A stretch of 38,567 nt of DNA from Nostoc sp. S13 (GTDB lineage: Bacteria; Cyanobacteriota; Cyanobacteriia; Cyanobacteriales; Nostocaceae), in NCBI RefSeq assembly GCF_029379315.1, contig NZ_JAQYWQ010000069.1, positions 1 through 38,567 on the forward strand, read 5' to 3'. The position numbers and the translations under genes are program-made. Under the pieces are notes generated by a model. It saw only the letters and a program-made list of their open reading frames with translations, did no database searches and was not told where the DNA came from. How positions within the stretch are numbered: the stretch's first letter is position 1; every line of letters begins with the position of its first letter. Positions 25,538-32,849 of this stretch are shown in pieces.

Positions 25538-26593
25538 ATGGCTTTTTATCGCGATCGTCAATTAACCAATTTGGCAAGTTCAGTTTCTGTATTTGCTATC
25601 ACAATTGGTTTAGTAGTAGGTCAATCTGCTACTCTTATATCTCTAGCTGCGCCCTCTGTAGCTAATGGTGCAGGTGCAACTACTGTAAATGCTTTATTTA
25701 CAGCTCTAAAATCGAAGTTGCAATTGACATATGATGCAGTTGGTAGTGGTGCAGGGTTAAAAGCTTTTTTCGCTCAAACCCCAACAGCTGGTATTCCTAA
25801 ACCAATCACTTTTGCAGATAGTGACGACCCCGTAGCAGGAACAGAAAAAGTTACTGGCGGTCGTGGTTACGTCCAAGTGCCTCTGGTAGGTGTCGGAATC
25901 ACATTAGCTTTTAACACTAAGGGTCTTACTGTACCAGCAGCTGGACTTAAACTTTCACGAGCTAGTTACTGTGGTATTTTGAACGGTAGCATCACAAATT
26001 GGAGCAATAAGAGCATTAGTGCAGATAACGGTGGCCAAATAGCACTCAATGTACCCATCAAAGTTGTACGTCGTGCTGACTCAAGTGGTAGCACTTTTAT
26101 TTTAAGCAGTCATCTTAATGCTGCATGTAAGCCTGCTGCAACTACAGGTATTCCAGCAGCTAATGTATGGAATAGAGGAGTGGGTACAACTGTTAATTGG
26201 CCAAGCACTTTCATTGCTGCTACTGGTGGTGGAGGTGTAATCACTGCGATCGCAAATAATCCAGGTGGAATTGGTTATGTGGATAATGCTACCCTTTTAG
26301 CTTATGATAAGGCAAATAAGCCACAGCTACCTTCTGCACTCTTACTTAACAAGGCAGGTAAGTATATTGCTGTCTCACCAGCTTCAATTACAGCAGCTAT
26401 TAAAGATGGGAAGGTTGTAAAATACGGTACTAACCTGACTAGAATTGATGACTTGACCGATCCCAAGAGTGCAAGTTCTTATCCGATTTCCGGAGCAACT
26501 TATTTCTTGTATTACTCAGACTTAGACTTTAAAGGGTTCATTACAGCTGCAAAAGCTTTAGCTCCATCTCTTGGATATGGTTCTGTTCCGTAG
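25538..26593 (+). CDS. PstS-type phosphate-binding protein, paralog 1
   Basis: 351 residues from ATG at 25538, with AAGGAG six nt upstream. A signal peptide (about 1-42, hydrophobic 13-38) is followed by mature NGAGATTVNALF. It belongs to the PstS/PBP-like-2 family, periplasmic receptors of the Pst phosphate ABC importer. Phosphate-contact motifs are close to E. coli PstS: GAGATT (Thr at the Thr10 position), GSGAG (about 69-73), ADSDDP (Asp at about 96, = Asp56) and R179-A-D181-S-S183-G184-S (= Arg135/Asp137/Ser139/Gly140). 'LSRASYCGILNGSITNW' and 'PGGIGYVDNAT' are family hallmarks. Its C-terminus is about 80 residues shorter than in paralogs 2 and 3. No pstCAB genes are in the window. Pho-box-like repeats upstream predict induction by phosphate starvation. 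Confidence 0.85.
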   Translation: MAFYRDRQLTNLASSVSVFAITIGLVVGQSATLISLAAPSVANGAGATTVNALFTALKSKLQLTYDAVGSGAGLKAFFAQTPTAGIPKPITFADSDDPVAGTEKVTGGRGYVQVPLVGVGITLAFNTKGLTVPAAGLKLSRASYCGILNGSITNWSNKSISADNGGQIALNVPIKVVRRADSSGSTFILSSHLNAACKPAATTGIPAANVWNRGVGTTVNWPSTFIAATGGGGVITAIANNPGGIGYVDNATLLAYDKANKPQLPSALLLNKAGKYIAVSPASITAAIKDGKVVKYGTNLTRIDDLTDPKSASSYPISGATYFLYYSDLDFKGFITAAKALAPSLGYGSVP

Positions 26594-26621
26594 GTTTAGA
26601 AATTGACCTAGCAGCCTATTA

Positions 26622-26708
26622 GACATCTCCAGAAATTAAATATGGGTTATCTAGAACCCTTGTAGAGACGCGAAATTTCGCGTCTCTACATTTTTTTTCG
26701 GAGATGTC
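26622..26708. mobile_element. 87-bp TA-flanked MITE-like element
   Basis: Terminal inverted repeats GACATCTCC (26622-26630) and GGAGATGTC (26700-26708) are perfect. TA flanks both sides (26620-26621, 26709-26710), as left by IS630/Tc1-type transposases. Inside is a perfect 30-bp palindrome, TGTAGAGACGCGAAA with its complement, at 26661-26690, followed by eight T residues, so it also makes a good terminator for paralog 1. It has no coding capacity. Confidence 0.75.
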
Positions 26709-26721
26709 TATTGAAGAATTT

Positions 26722-26927
26722 AGCTGTTAATTTTGTTGGCAAACTTTAACAGTTATTAGCTATATTTGCTCTACATTCTGAAGAATTTTGTGCAAACCTT
26801 TGTTTAATAAATACCTTTTTTATGCAAGTTTACTGTGCTTATAAAAGGTTATTTATAATCGCTAGTTTGACACTTGATTTGGATTTGATAGTGTATTGAA
26901 CCGGAAATTAATTTGAAGGAGCTTGAT
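26722..26927 (+). promoter_or_regulatory. Shortened leader and promoter of PstS-like gene 2
   Basis: Starts with GCTGTTAATTTTGTTGGC, homologous to the sequence just after the Pho boxes of genes 1 and 3. It then jumps (26762 onward) to the proximal part shared by all three, without the middle roughly 360 bp that holds the structured element. TATAAT lies at 26854-26859, TTGACA at 26867-26872, TAGTGT at 26889-26894 and AAGGAG before ATG 26928. No Pho box is present. Confidence 0.55.
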
Positions 26928-28217
26928 ATGGCTTTTTATCGCGATCGTCGATTGAACCATTTGGTAAGTTCAATTTCTGTATTTGCCATCACAATTGGTT
27001 TAGTAGTAGGTCAATCCGCTACTCAGAAATCTCTAGCTCAAATTTCCACCTCCCCTGCTCCATCTGGAGTAACCTCCATAAATGGTGCAGGTGCAGGCTC
27101 TGTGAATACTTTGTTTGTGGGTACAGGAACTACGCCTCCTTATGCTCCACAAGGCTCATGGTTTAACACTTACGGTGTTGGAAATCCTACAACCCTCAAT
27201 CCTCCAGGTCCAGTCAATCCGCTCGTAACATTCAGATATGCTTCGATTAATAGTAGTGCAGGGTTGGCAGCTTTTTTAACTCAAACCCCACCACCCGCCA
27301 CTGGTGCTACGATTAATGCCCCAGTCTCTTTTGCAGCTAGTGACGATCCCTTAACCGGAACAGAAAAAGTTAGTGGCGGTCCCAACGCTGGTGTCCCTGT
27401 GCAAGTGCCTGTTATCACTGTCGGAATCGCGTTAGCTTACAACCCCACTGGTCTAAATGTACCAGCAGGTGGAATTAAGCTTTCACGAGCTACTTACCTT
27501 GGTATTCTTAACGGCACCATCACAAATTGGAATGATGCCAAAATTAAAGCAGATAATGGCGGCGCAACAATTGCAGGAAATAAGCCCATCGTTGTAGTAC
27601 ATCGTAGTGACAATAGTGGTGCCACTTTTACTTTAAGCAGTCATCTCAAAGCGGCATTTGGTGCTGCATGGACCAGAGGAGTTGGTCAAAGAAGTATTGC
27701 TCAAGGCCAACCCAATCCAGTACCAGCTGATACAGTTGTTTGGCCAGCCAGTTTCAAATCTATCGCAACAGGTGGAGCTTTAGCTGACTATATTAAAGCT
27801 ACTCCTGGTGCGATTGGTTACGTGGATAGTGCTACACGATTAGCTAAGAGTCTAAATGCTGCTGTCTTACAGAACAAGGCAGGTACTTACAATCCCATCT
27901 CACCAACTTCAATTGGAAATGCTTTTGTTGGTGCGACTGACCAAGATGCAAGTCCTCAGCGCATTAAACTCGTAGTCACTGATCCAACAGCTGCAAATGC
28001 TTATCCCATTGTTAACGCATCTTACCTGGTATTTTATGACAAATACGCAAACGTTAAGGTAGCAAATGGGATTAAAGGATTCATCGGCTGGGCTTTAGGA
28101 ACCACCGCCGCGGACAATATAGCTACAGCTCGTGGCTATGCTCCTCTTCCCCCTGCGATTAAAACTCTGTCTCAAGGTGTTGTCAATACTTACGTGAATG
28201 ATACCTTGAATCCATAA
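26928..28217 (+). CDS. PstS-type phosphate-binding protein, paralog 2
   Basis: 429 residues from ATG at 26928, with AAGGAG upstream. Signal peptide (about 1-38) ends near SLAQIS; mature INGAGAGSVNTLF. Relative to paralog 1 it has an insert of about 40 residues (about 65-105, PYAPQGSWFNTYGVGNP) and a longer C-terminus (IKGFIGWALGTTAADNIATARGYAPLP). Ligand motifs: Thr10 position replaced by Gly (GAGAGS), NSSAG, AASDDP, and H-R226-S-D228-N-S230-G231-A. The Arg, Asp, Ser and Gly contacts are therefore kept, but Thr141 is Ala. Periplasmic receptor for phosphate or a related oxyanion by family. Its last 355 bp are identical to paralog 3. Confidence 0.83.
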   Translation: MAFYRDRRLNHLVSSISVFAITIGLVVGQSATQKSLAQISTSPAPSGVTSINGAGAGSVNTLFVGTGTTPPYAPQGSWFNTYGVGNPTTLNPPGPVNPLVTFRYASINSSAGLAAFLTQTPPPATGATINAPVSFAASDDPLTGTEKVSGGPNAGVPVQVPVITVGIALAYNPTGLNVPAGGIKLSRATYLGILNGTITNWNDAKIKADNGGATIAGNKPIVVVHRSDNSGATFTLSSHLKAAFGAAWTRGVGQRSIAQGQPNPVPADTVVWPASFKSIATGGALADYIKATPGAIGYVDSATRLAKSLNAAVLQNKAGTYNPISPTSIGNAFVGATDQDASPQRIKLVVTDPTAANAYPIVNASYLVFYDKYANVKVANGIKGFIGWALGTTAADNIATARGYAPLPPAIKTLSQGVVNTYVNDTLNP

Positions 28218-28299
28218 TTGCGTGAATACCGTTTTTGGTCTTAACCACTCTTGCCTTCTTTAGATTTATAAATATCTTGGCAAGAATATGAAAATCATG

Positions 28300-28335
28300 C
28301 CCCAGGATTATATTTACAATCCTGGGGATTTATTT
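28300..28335 (+). terminator. Hairpin after PstS-like gene 2
   Basis: CCCCAGGATT, an 8-nt loop, AATCCTGGGG (28300-28327), then ATTTATTTC. The stem is a perfect 10 bp, but the T-run is broken by an A compared with the gene 3 copy, so termination may be weaker. Confidence 0.75.
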
Positions 28336-28483
28336 CGGCTATTATTTATGTCAATAACTCGTAAAGATGCTCTTAATTTTTAGGAAATATAAGGCAATAA
28401 ATAGGCATAAATTAATTATGGAAGAAAGATACCATAAGGAGTTACGGTTGTTTTTGGGTTATAATCATGGTCTTCAGCCTTAA

Positions 28484-28795
28484 TCAAAGCTCTGTTTCTG
28501 CCTCCCCTATCAAATCTAATTTAATAAAAGCTTGAAGTGAACAAAATATGTGAGTCTTGATTACGTAAGTATCTCTAACCATAAACCGACAAATTCCACA
28601 TACTTGTTTTATGGCTCGATAAAAGTTTTTAATCGCCCAATAAGTATCATATATTGTGAGAAATTCGCTTCTGCTTATTTCTTCGATTTTTTCTTCATTT
28701 GGAAGATATAAAATATAAACTGACGACCACAATGAACACATATGTGCCCACAGTTTACTCCCTTTTTCCCTTCTTGCGAATATGAGTTGATGCAC
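28484..28795 (-). pseudogene. C-terminal remnant of a DDE transposase
   Basis: Frame of 103 codons. Residues about 27-98 match the end of an IS701/IS4-like DDE transposase: 'VYILYLPNEEKIEEISRSEFLTIYDTYWAIKNFYRAIKQVCGICRFMVRDTYVIKTHIFCSLQAFIKLDL'. This follows the pattern W-x-I-E-x-(F/Y)-HR-x-x-K-Q-x-C-G-(I)-x-R-x-x-V-R...THI...AF-x-(K/Q)-LE. The catalytic Glu position (WxIE) reads WAIK, so it would be inactive even if complete. The N-terminal two thirds are missing, and no terminal repeats were found. It sits between paralogs 2 and 3 of the PstS-like array. The family call is from memory of the motif. Confidence 0.65.
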
Positions 28796-28810
28796 ACTTT
28801 GGGCACTACA

Positions 28811-28843
28811 TAGCGATGTCTACGACGAGCTACGGCTACGCTC
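28811..28843. repeat. Short dispersed repeat beside the transposase remnant
   Basis: GCGATGTCTACGACGAGC followed by TACGGCTACGCTC, the same CTACG-rich dispersed repeat type as at 33117-33176 and 38461-38510. Confidence 0.6.
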
Positions 28844-29041
28844 TAATTCATACTTCAATTATGCAACGCCACTATTTTGTTATTTGATCAATGCGTAAGT
28901 CCTATATTAAATGAAAGGTGTTTATTTTATCTGTAAAAAGAATAAAGTTTGCCATAAAAATCACCTTTCAAACACCTCTAAATTACCAAAATACATATAT
29001 TTAAACTTTTTAATTATTTTATAATCTAATTATAATCTAGG

Positions 29042-29071
29042 CTTAACCTTATTTTAACCTTACCATTATAC
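29042..29071 (+). promoter_or_regulatory. Pho box upstream of PstS-like gene 3
   Basis: CTTAACCT (29042-29049), TAT, TTTAACCT (29053-29060), TAC, CATTATAC (29064-29071): three 8-bp units at 11-bp spacing. The first two match the cyanobacterial Pho-box consensus CTTAACCT with 3-bp spacers at all or all but one position. It lies 737 bp before the ATG at 29779, with a MITE inserted just downstream. Confidence 0.75.
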
Positions 29072-29085
29072 TCTTGATTTCATTA

Positions 29086-29222
29086 GACTTATCCGGAAAT
29101 GAGAACTTTATTTGGCTGAAACCTAGCTCTGGAGAGGGTTTTAGAGGTTCCTGTTTTATATAAGCTAAAAAGCCAGCTATGTAAGGGTTTCAGCTATTTT
29201 GAGGTTTATTTGTGGATAAGTC
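29086..29222. mobile_element. 137-bp TA-flanked MITE-like element in the leader of gene 3
   Basis: Inverted ends GACTTATCC (29086-29094) and GGATAAGTC (29214-29222) are perfect, and similarity continues inwards (AAAT, then GCTGAAACC at 29114-29122 against the complement of GGTTTCAGC at 29187-29195). TA flanks at 29084-29085 and 29223-29224 indicate an IS630/Tc1-type insertion. The homologous leaders of genes 1 and 2 lack the element, giving a natural empty-site comparison. No coding capacity. Confidence 0.8.
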
Positions 29223-29282
29223 TATTGGCAAAATTTAACTAGCTATTAACCATAGCAGTCCTAAAAAATTTGTAAAATTCTA

Positions 29283-29348
29283 ACTTTCTTTACTTCGCAC
29301 TTAGCGGTAGTTTGTAGCAAACTGCTGTATATCTACATTAAAGAAAGT
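29283..29348 (+). ncRNA. Predicted structured leader element, copy 2
   Basis: Outer stem ACTTTCTTTA (29283-29292) / TAAAGAAAGT (29339-29348). Inner hairpin AGTTTG-TAG-CAAACT at 29309-29323. See copy 1 (25041-25107) for the compensatory base pair. The absence of this element in the shortened leader of gene 2 separates the three promoters. Confidence 0.45.
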
Positions 29349-29717
29349 AATTTTTATAGTTCAGATGAACTTGCCATGCCAAAGAAGTAAGTAGGTAAAG
29401 TTAAACATGGCTTTTTGAAAAGGAATGAGAGACTAAAAATGGTAATTTAAGCATGGTTCATAATACCTATTAACCATTTCCTTTTACTAAAGTCATTGAA
29501 CATTTATTTATACAAACTTAGATTGAATGTAGAGTTTTTAACCAGCAAGTAATTATGTTTAAGGGTAAATTAGCAATAGTTTAATACCCTCTACACATTT
29601 AATGCTTTGCGTTTAAGTTGCTCTACATTCTAAATATTCTTGTGCAAACTTTTGTTTAATAAATAGCTTTTTATGCAAGTTTACTGTGCTTATAAAAGGT
29701 TATTTTTAATCGCTAGT

Positions 29718-29745
29718 TTGACACTTGATTTAGATTTGATAGGGT
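29718..29745 (+). promoter_or_regulatory. Proximal promoter of PstS-like gene 3
   Basis: TTGACA (29718-29723), 16-bp spacer, TAGGGT (29740-29745). The upstream TATAAT of genes 1 and 2 is TTTAAT here. CAAGGAG (29766-29772) lies six nt before ATG 29779. Confidence 0.5.
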
Positions 29746-29778
29746 ATTGAACCGGAAATTAATTTCAAGGAGCTTGAT

Positions 29779-31080
29779 ATGGCTTTTGATCGCGATCGTC
29801 AATTGACCTGTTTGGTAAGTTCAATTTCTGTACTTGCCATAGCAACTAGTTTAGTAGTAGGTCAATCTGCTACTCAGAAATCTCTAGCTCAAATCTCCAC
29901 CACTCCTGCCCCAGCTGGAGTAACCTCCATAAATGGTGCAGGTGGAGGCAGTATAAATACTTTGTTTGTGGGTACAGGAACTATCTCTCCTTATGCCCCA
30001 CAAGGCTCATGGTTTAACACTTACGGTGTTGGAAATCCTACAACCCTCAATCCTCCAAGTCCAATCAATCCGCTCGTAACATTCAGATATGCTGCAATTA
30101 ACAGTAGTGTAGGGGTAACAGCTTTTTTCACTCAAACCCCACCACCACCACCCACGACTGGGGCAACTATCAATCCCCCAGTCTCTTTTGCAGATACTGA
30201 CGACCCCATAACAGGAACAGAAAAACTTAGTGCAGGTCCCAATGCTGGTATCCCCATCCAAGTGCCTGTGATCACCTACGGAGTTGCGTTAGCTTACAAC
30301 CCCACAGGTCTAAATGTACCAGCAGGTGGAATTAAACTTTCACGAGCTACTTACCTTGGTATTCTTAACGGCACCATCACAAATTGGAATGATGCCAAAA
30401 TTAAAGCAGATAATAGCGGCGCAACAATTGCAGGAAATAAACCCATCGTTGTAGTACGTCGTAGTGACAATAGTGCTAACACTTTTACTTTAAGCAGTAA
30501 TCTCAAGGCGGCATTTGGTGCTACATGGAACAGAGGAGTTGGTGAAATAAGTATTGCTCAAGCTGGTGGTATACCTAATCCACTACCAGCCAATACAGTT
30601 GTTTGGCCAGCCAATTTCCAATTTGCTTCAGGAAGTAAAGGTGTAGCGACCAAGATCGAAACTACTGCTGGTGCAATTGGTTATGTGGATAATTCTACGC
30701 GGTTAGCTAATGGTCTGCAAGCTGCTGTCTTACAGAACAAGGCAGGTACTTACAATCCCATCTCACCAACTTCAATTGGAAATGCTTTTGTTGGTGCGAC
30801 TGACCAAGATGCAAGTCCTCAGCGCATTAAACTCGTAGTCACTGATCCAACAGCTGCAAATGCTTATCCCATTGTTAACGCATCTTACCTGGTATTTTAT
30901 GACAAATACGCAAACGTTAAGGTAGCAAATGGGATTAAAGGATTCATCGGCTGGGCTTTAGGAACCACCGCCGCGGACAATATAGCTACAGCTCGTGGCT
31001 ATGCTCCTCTTCCCCCTGCGATTAAAACTCTGTCTCAAGGTGTTGTCAATACTTACGTGAATGATACCTTGAATCTATAA
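29779..31080 (+). CDS. PstS-type phosphate-binding protein, paralog 3
   Basis: 433 residues. Signal peptide about 1-38; mature INGAGGGSINTLF. Colinear with paralog 2, including the PYAPQGSWFNTYGVGNP insert and the long C-terminus, with 355 identical bp at the 3' end (30721-31075). The ligand loop reads R-R228-S-D230-N-S232-A233-N: Arg, Asp and Ser are kept, but the Gly140 equivalent is Ala and Thr141 is Asn. The Thr10 position is Gly and ADTDDP replaces the usual (A/D)SDDP. These changes could alter affinity or specificity. Three-unit Pho box upstream. Periplasmic by signal peptide. Terminated by a strong hairpin. Confidence 0.83.
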   Translation: MAFDRDRQLTCLVSSISVLAIATSLVVGQSATQKSLAQISTTPAPAGVTSINGAGGGSINTLFVGTGTISPYAPQGSWFNTYGVGNPTTLNPPSPINPLVTFRYAAINSSVGVTAFFTQTPPPPPTTGATINPPVSFADTDDPITGTEKLSAGPNAGIPIQVPVITYGVALAYNPTGLNVPAGGIKLSRATYLGILNGTITNWNDAKIKADNSGATIAGNKPIVVVRRSDNSANTFTLSSNLKAAFGATWNRGVGEISIAQAGGIPNPLPANTVVWPANFQFASGSKGVATKIETTAGAIGYVDNSTRLANGLQAAVLQNKAGTYNPISPTSIGNAFVGATDQDASPQRIKLVVTDPTAANAYPIVNASYLVFYDKYANVKVANGIKGFIGWALGTTAADNIATARGYAPLPPAIKTLSQGVVNTYVNDTLNL

Positions 31081-31162
31081 TTGCGTGAATACCGTTTTTG
31101 GTCTTAACCGCTCTTGCCTCCTTTAGATTTATAAATATCTTGGCAAGGATATGAAGATCATG

Positions 31163-31198
31163 CCCCAGGATTATATTTACAATCCTGGGGATTTTTTT
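31163..31198 (+). terminator. Rho-independent terminator of PstS-like gene 3
   Basis: CCCCAGGATT, an 8-nt loop, AATCCTGGGG (31163-31190), then A and seven T. It is the intact version of the hairpin after gene 2. Confidence 0.88.
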
Positions 31199-32222
31199 CG
31201 GCTATTTTTTATGTCAATAACTCGTAAAAATGCTTTTAATATTTATAAAATATAAGGCAATAAATGGGTATAAATAAATATCAGGGAGTTTATGATTGCG
31301 ATCGCTTTTAGGCATTCCCAGATTGTACGAGATGAAGCGATCGTCAGATTTGGGGATTGCTTCCCTTGTAATCACACTTTATTTGATGTTTAATTCTAAC
31401 CGGATACTTCTTGACACTACTATCTGCTTCATGAAAATAGTTGTCTGAAAAGTATAATAATAGTAACTTATTTGAATAGTCACAACAAGTTTTTTTTGGG
31501 TTAGAATGAATTTATTATGTTTAAATATAGGGCTTTTTTTAAGCTAATAATTGAGATTTTGTGCCATTTTCAATAACCGTAGGATGGGCAGTACTTATAA
31601 GCTAAAAATAAGGGTTTGAGCAAATGCTAAACAGTGCCCACCCTACTTTATGAGATGATGCGATCGCAATCAGTATTTCTCCTCTCTCTATAATTACACT
31701 GGGTAAAAATTAGAACTACTTAATAAGTATAAGATTTAGTTATCTAAAAGTCACAATTGAATACAACCCCACTGTTCTTGGTGACGGAATATCTATCGGT
31801 CGGAATAGTTGAAAAAAGTTCAACCGTCAACTATGTTATAGTCAGGTAGTTGAGAAATATTTTCGGTCATGTAACTGACTATATAGACGCCTCTCCGAAT
31901 CTAAATCTCTACACTATTTGATTCTAGAGGTGTTTTATGTCACTTGATATTCTTAATCTACACAATGAGGCCCAATGAGGTTGAACATAATCACCTAGAA
32001 CAGGTCTTCTCAGAGTATGGATTAAGTCTCAAAGTTAATAGAGCTAAAAGCTTTAGAAATAAGACTCTTGAGCATTTCAAAACTTGAGATTTTTAGTGAG
32101 TAGAACTGTATTGCAATACCTCGCGTAAAACTGATACATCTCACTGTCAAAAAATGTGCTATTAAGGATGGACAGTAAAGTGTGTCACAAAGCCAGACAA
32201 CATACGGATAGTACTTTAACTT
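31199..32222. other. Spacer after the PstS-like array
   Basis: About 1 kb with no supported gene. It holds HIP1 sites near 31300 and 31661, the inverted-repeat element at 31579-31646, and a GTTGAA-AAAAG-TTCAAC palindrome near 31809-31825 followed by CAACTATGTTATAGT, which could be a promoter/operator. A 40-codon frame at 31965-32087 is noted but not called. Confidence 0.4.
31579..31646. repeat. 68-bp inverted-repeat element (GTAGGATGGGCA / TGCCCACCCTAC)
   Basis: GTAGGATGGGCA at the left and TGCCCACCCTAC at the right are complementary with one mismatch. It can be read as TA-flanked GGATGGGCA...TGCCCACCC. This is the same architecture as the element at 18985-19058 and a widespread type in Nostoc-like genomes. 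No coding capacity. Confidence 0.65.
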
Positions 32223-32651
32223 ATGCCAACGGATATAATTACCCGTCCTGAATCCCTTACAGAAGATTGTTTTTTTACTTACGCACTTGGGACTGATTTG
32301 CATGATACTAATTCGACAGCCAAATATTTACGCCGAATCAGGAAAGAAGATAAACCATATATTGACATAGCAGTTTCTCCCAGACCGGGGTATCGCTTTG
32401 AGGTTTGCCTTATTCCTGTTGAAGGGTTCGCTCAAGAAACAATATTGACAAAAGATGGGTTTGCCAAAGCGTTAGCGATTATTTGTGCTGTATCTAATAA
32501 AGCTAGGAAGCGTTTCCCTTCAGGAAATGGACAAGAGATTGTTCGGTGTCAATTTAGCAACTTAGCTGATGCAGTCGCTGTAGCAAACAGACTGTCTGCA
32601 TTACCCTCTAATATGTATGAACCTCTCGCCAAGCTACCAAATGCCTTGTGA
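32223..32651 (+). CDS. Hypothetical protein, unrecognised
   Basis: 142 residues. Mixed alpha/beta with 'ESLTEDCFFTYALGTDLHDTNSTAKYLRRIRKEDKPYIDIAVSPRPGYRFEVCLIPVEGF', 'LTKDGFAKALAIICAVSNKARKRFPSG' and 'EIVRCQFSNLADAVAVANRLSALPSNMYEPLAKLP'. No signal peptide or TM segment. The second half (a helix followed by a strand with AVAVANRL) has a ferredoxin-like flavour, but I recognise no family. The ATG at 32223 has no clear Shine-Dalgarno. Codon use looks like that of neighbouring genes. A frame on the opposite strand at 32022-32303 overlaps it and is treated as a shadow. Confidence 0.5.
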   Translation: MPTDIITRPESLTEDCFFTYALGTDLHDTNSTAKYLRRIRKEDKPYIDIAVSPRPGYRFEVCLIPVEGFAQETILTKDGFAKALAIICAVSNKARKRFPSGNGQEIVRCQFSNLADAVAVANRLSALPSNMYEPLAKLPNAL

Positions 32652-32849
32652 GATCGCGTCCTCTTGAAGATTTATTATTAGGACTGACGCGAAGGCATTT
32701 TAATGGTAAGTAGACGGACAAGAGAATAAAAAACTTAATGGTTTATATTTCATCTGTTGATAAAAGGCTTGTTATACAAGGCTTTTAACCTTAATCTACA
32801 ATTTTGATGTTTTTGTACGCTAACCTGTAATTCAAAGTGAGTTTTTTTT

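Noticed and set aside
31965..32087. 40-codon plus-strand frame (begins MRPNEVEHNHLEQVFSEYG)
   Set aside because: The composition is protein-like, but there is no Shine-Dalgarno and no family, and it lies in a spacer with other broken frames. It could be a decayed gene fragment; not enough to call.
32022..32303. 93-codon minus-strand frame
   Set aside because: It overlaps the start of the better plus-strand gene at 32223 and has a composition typical of a shadow frame.
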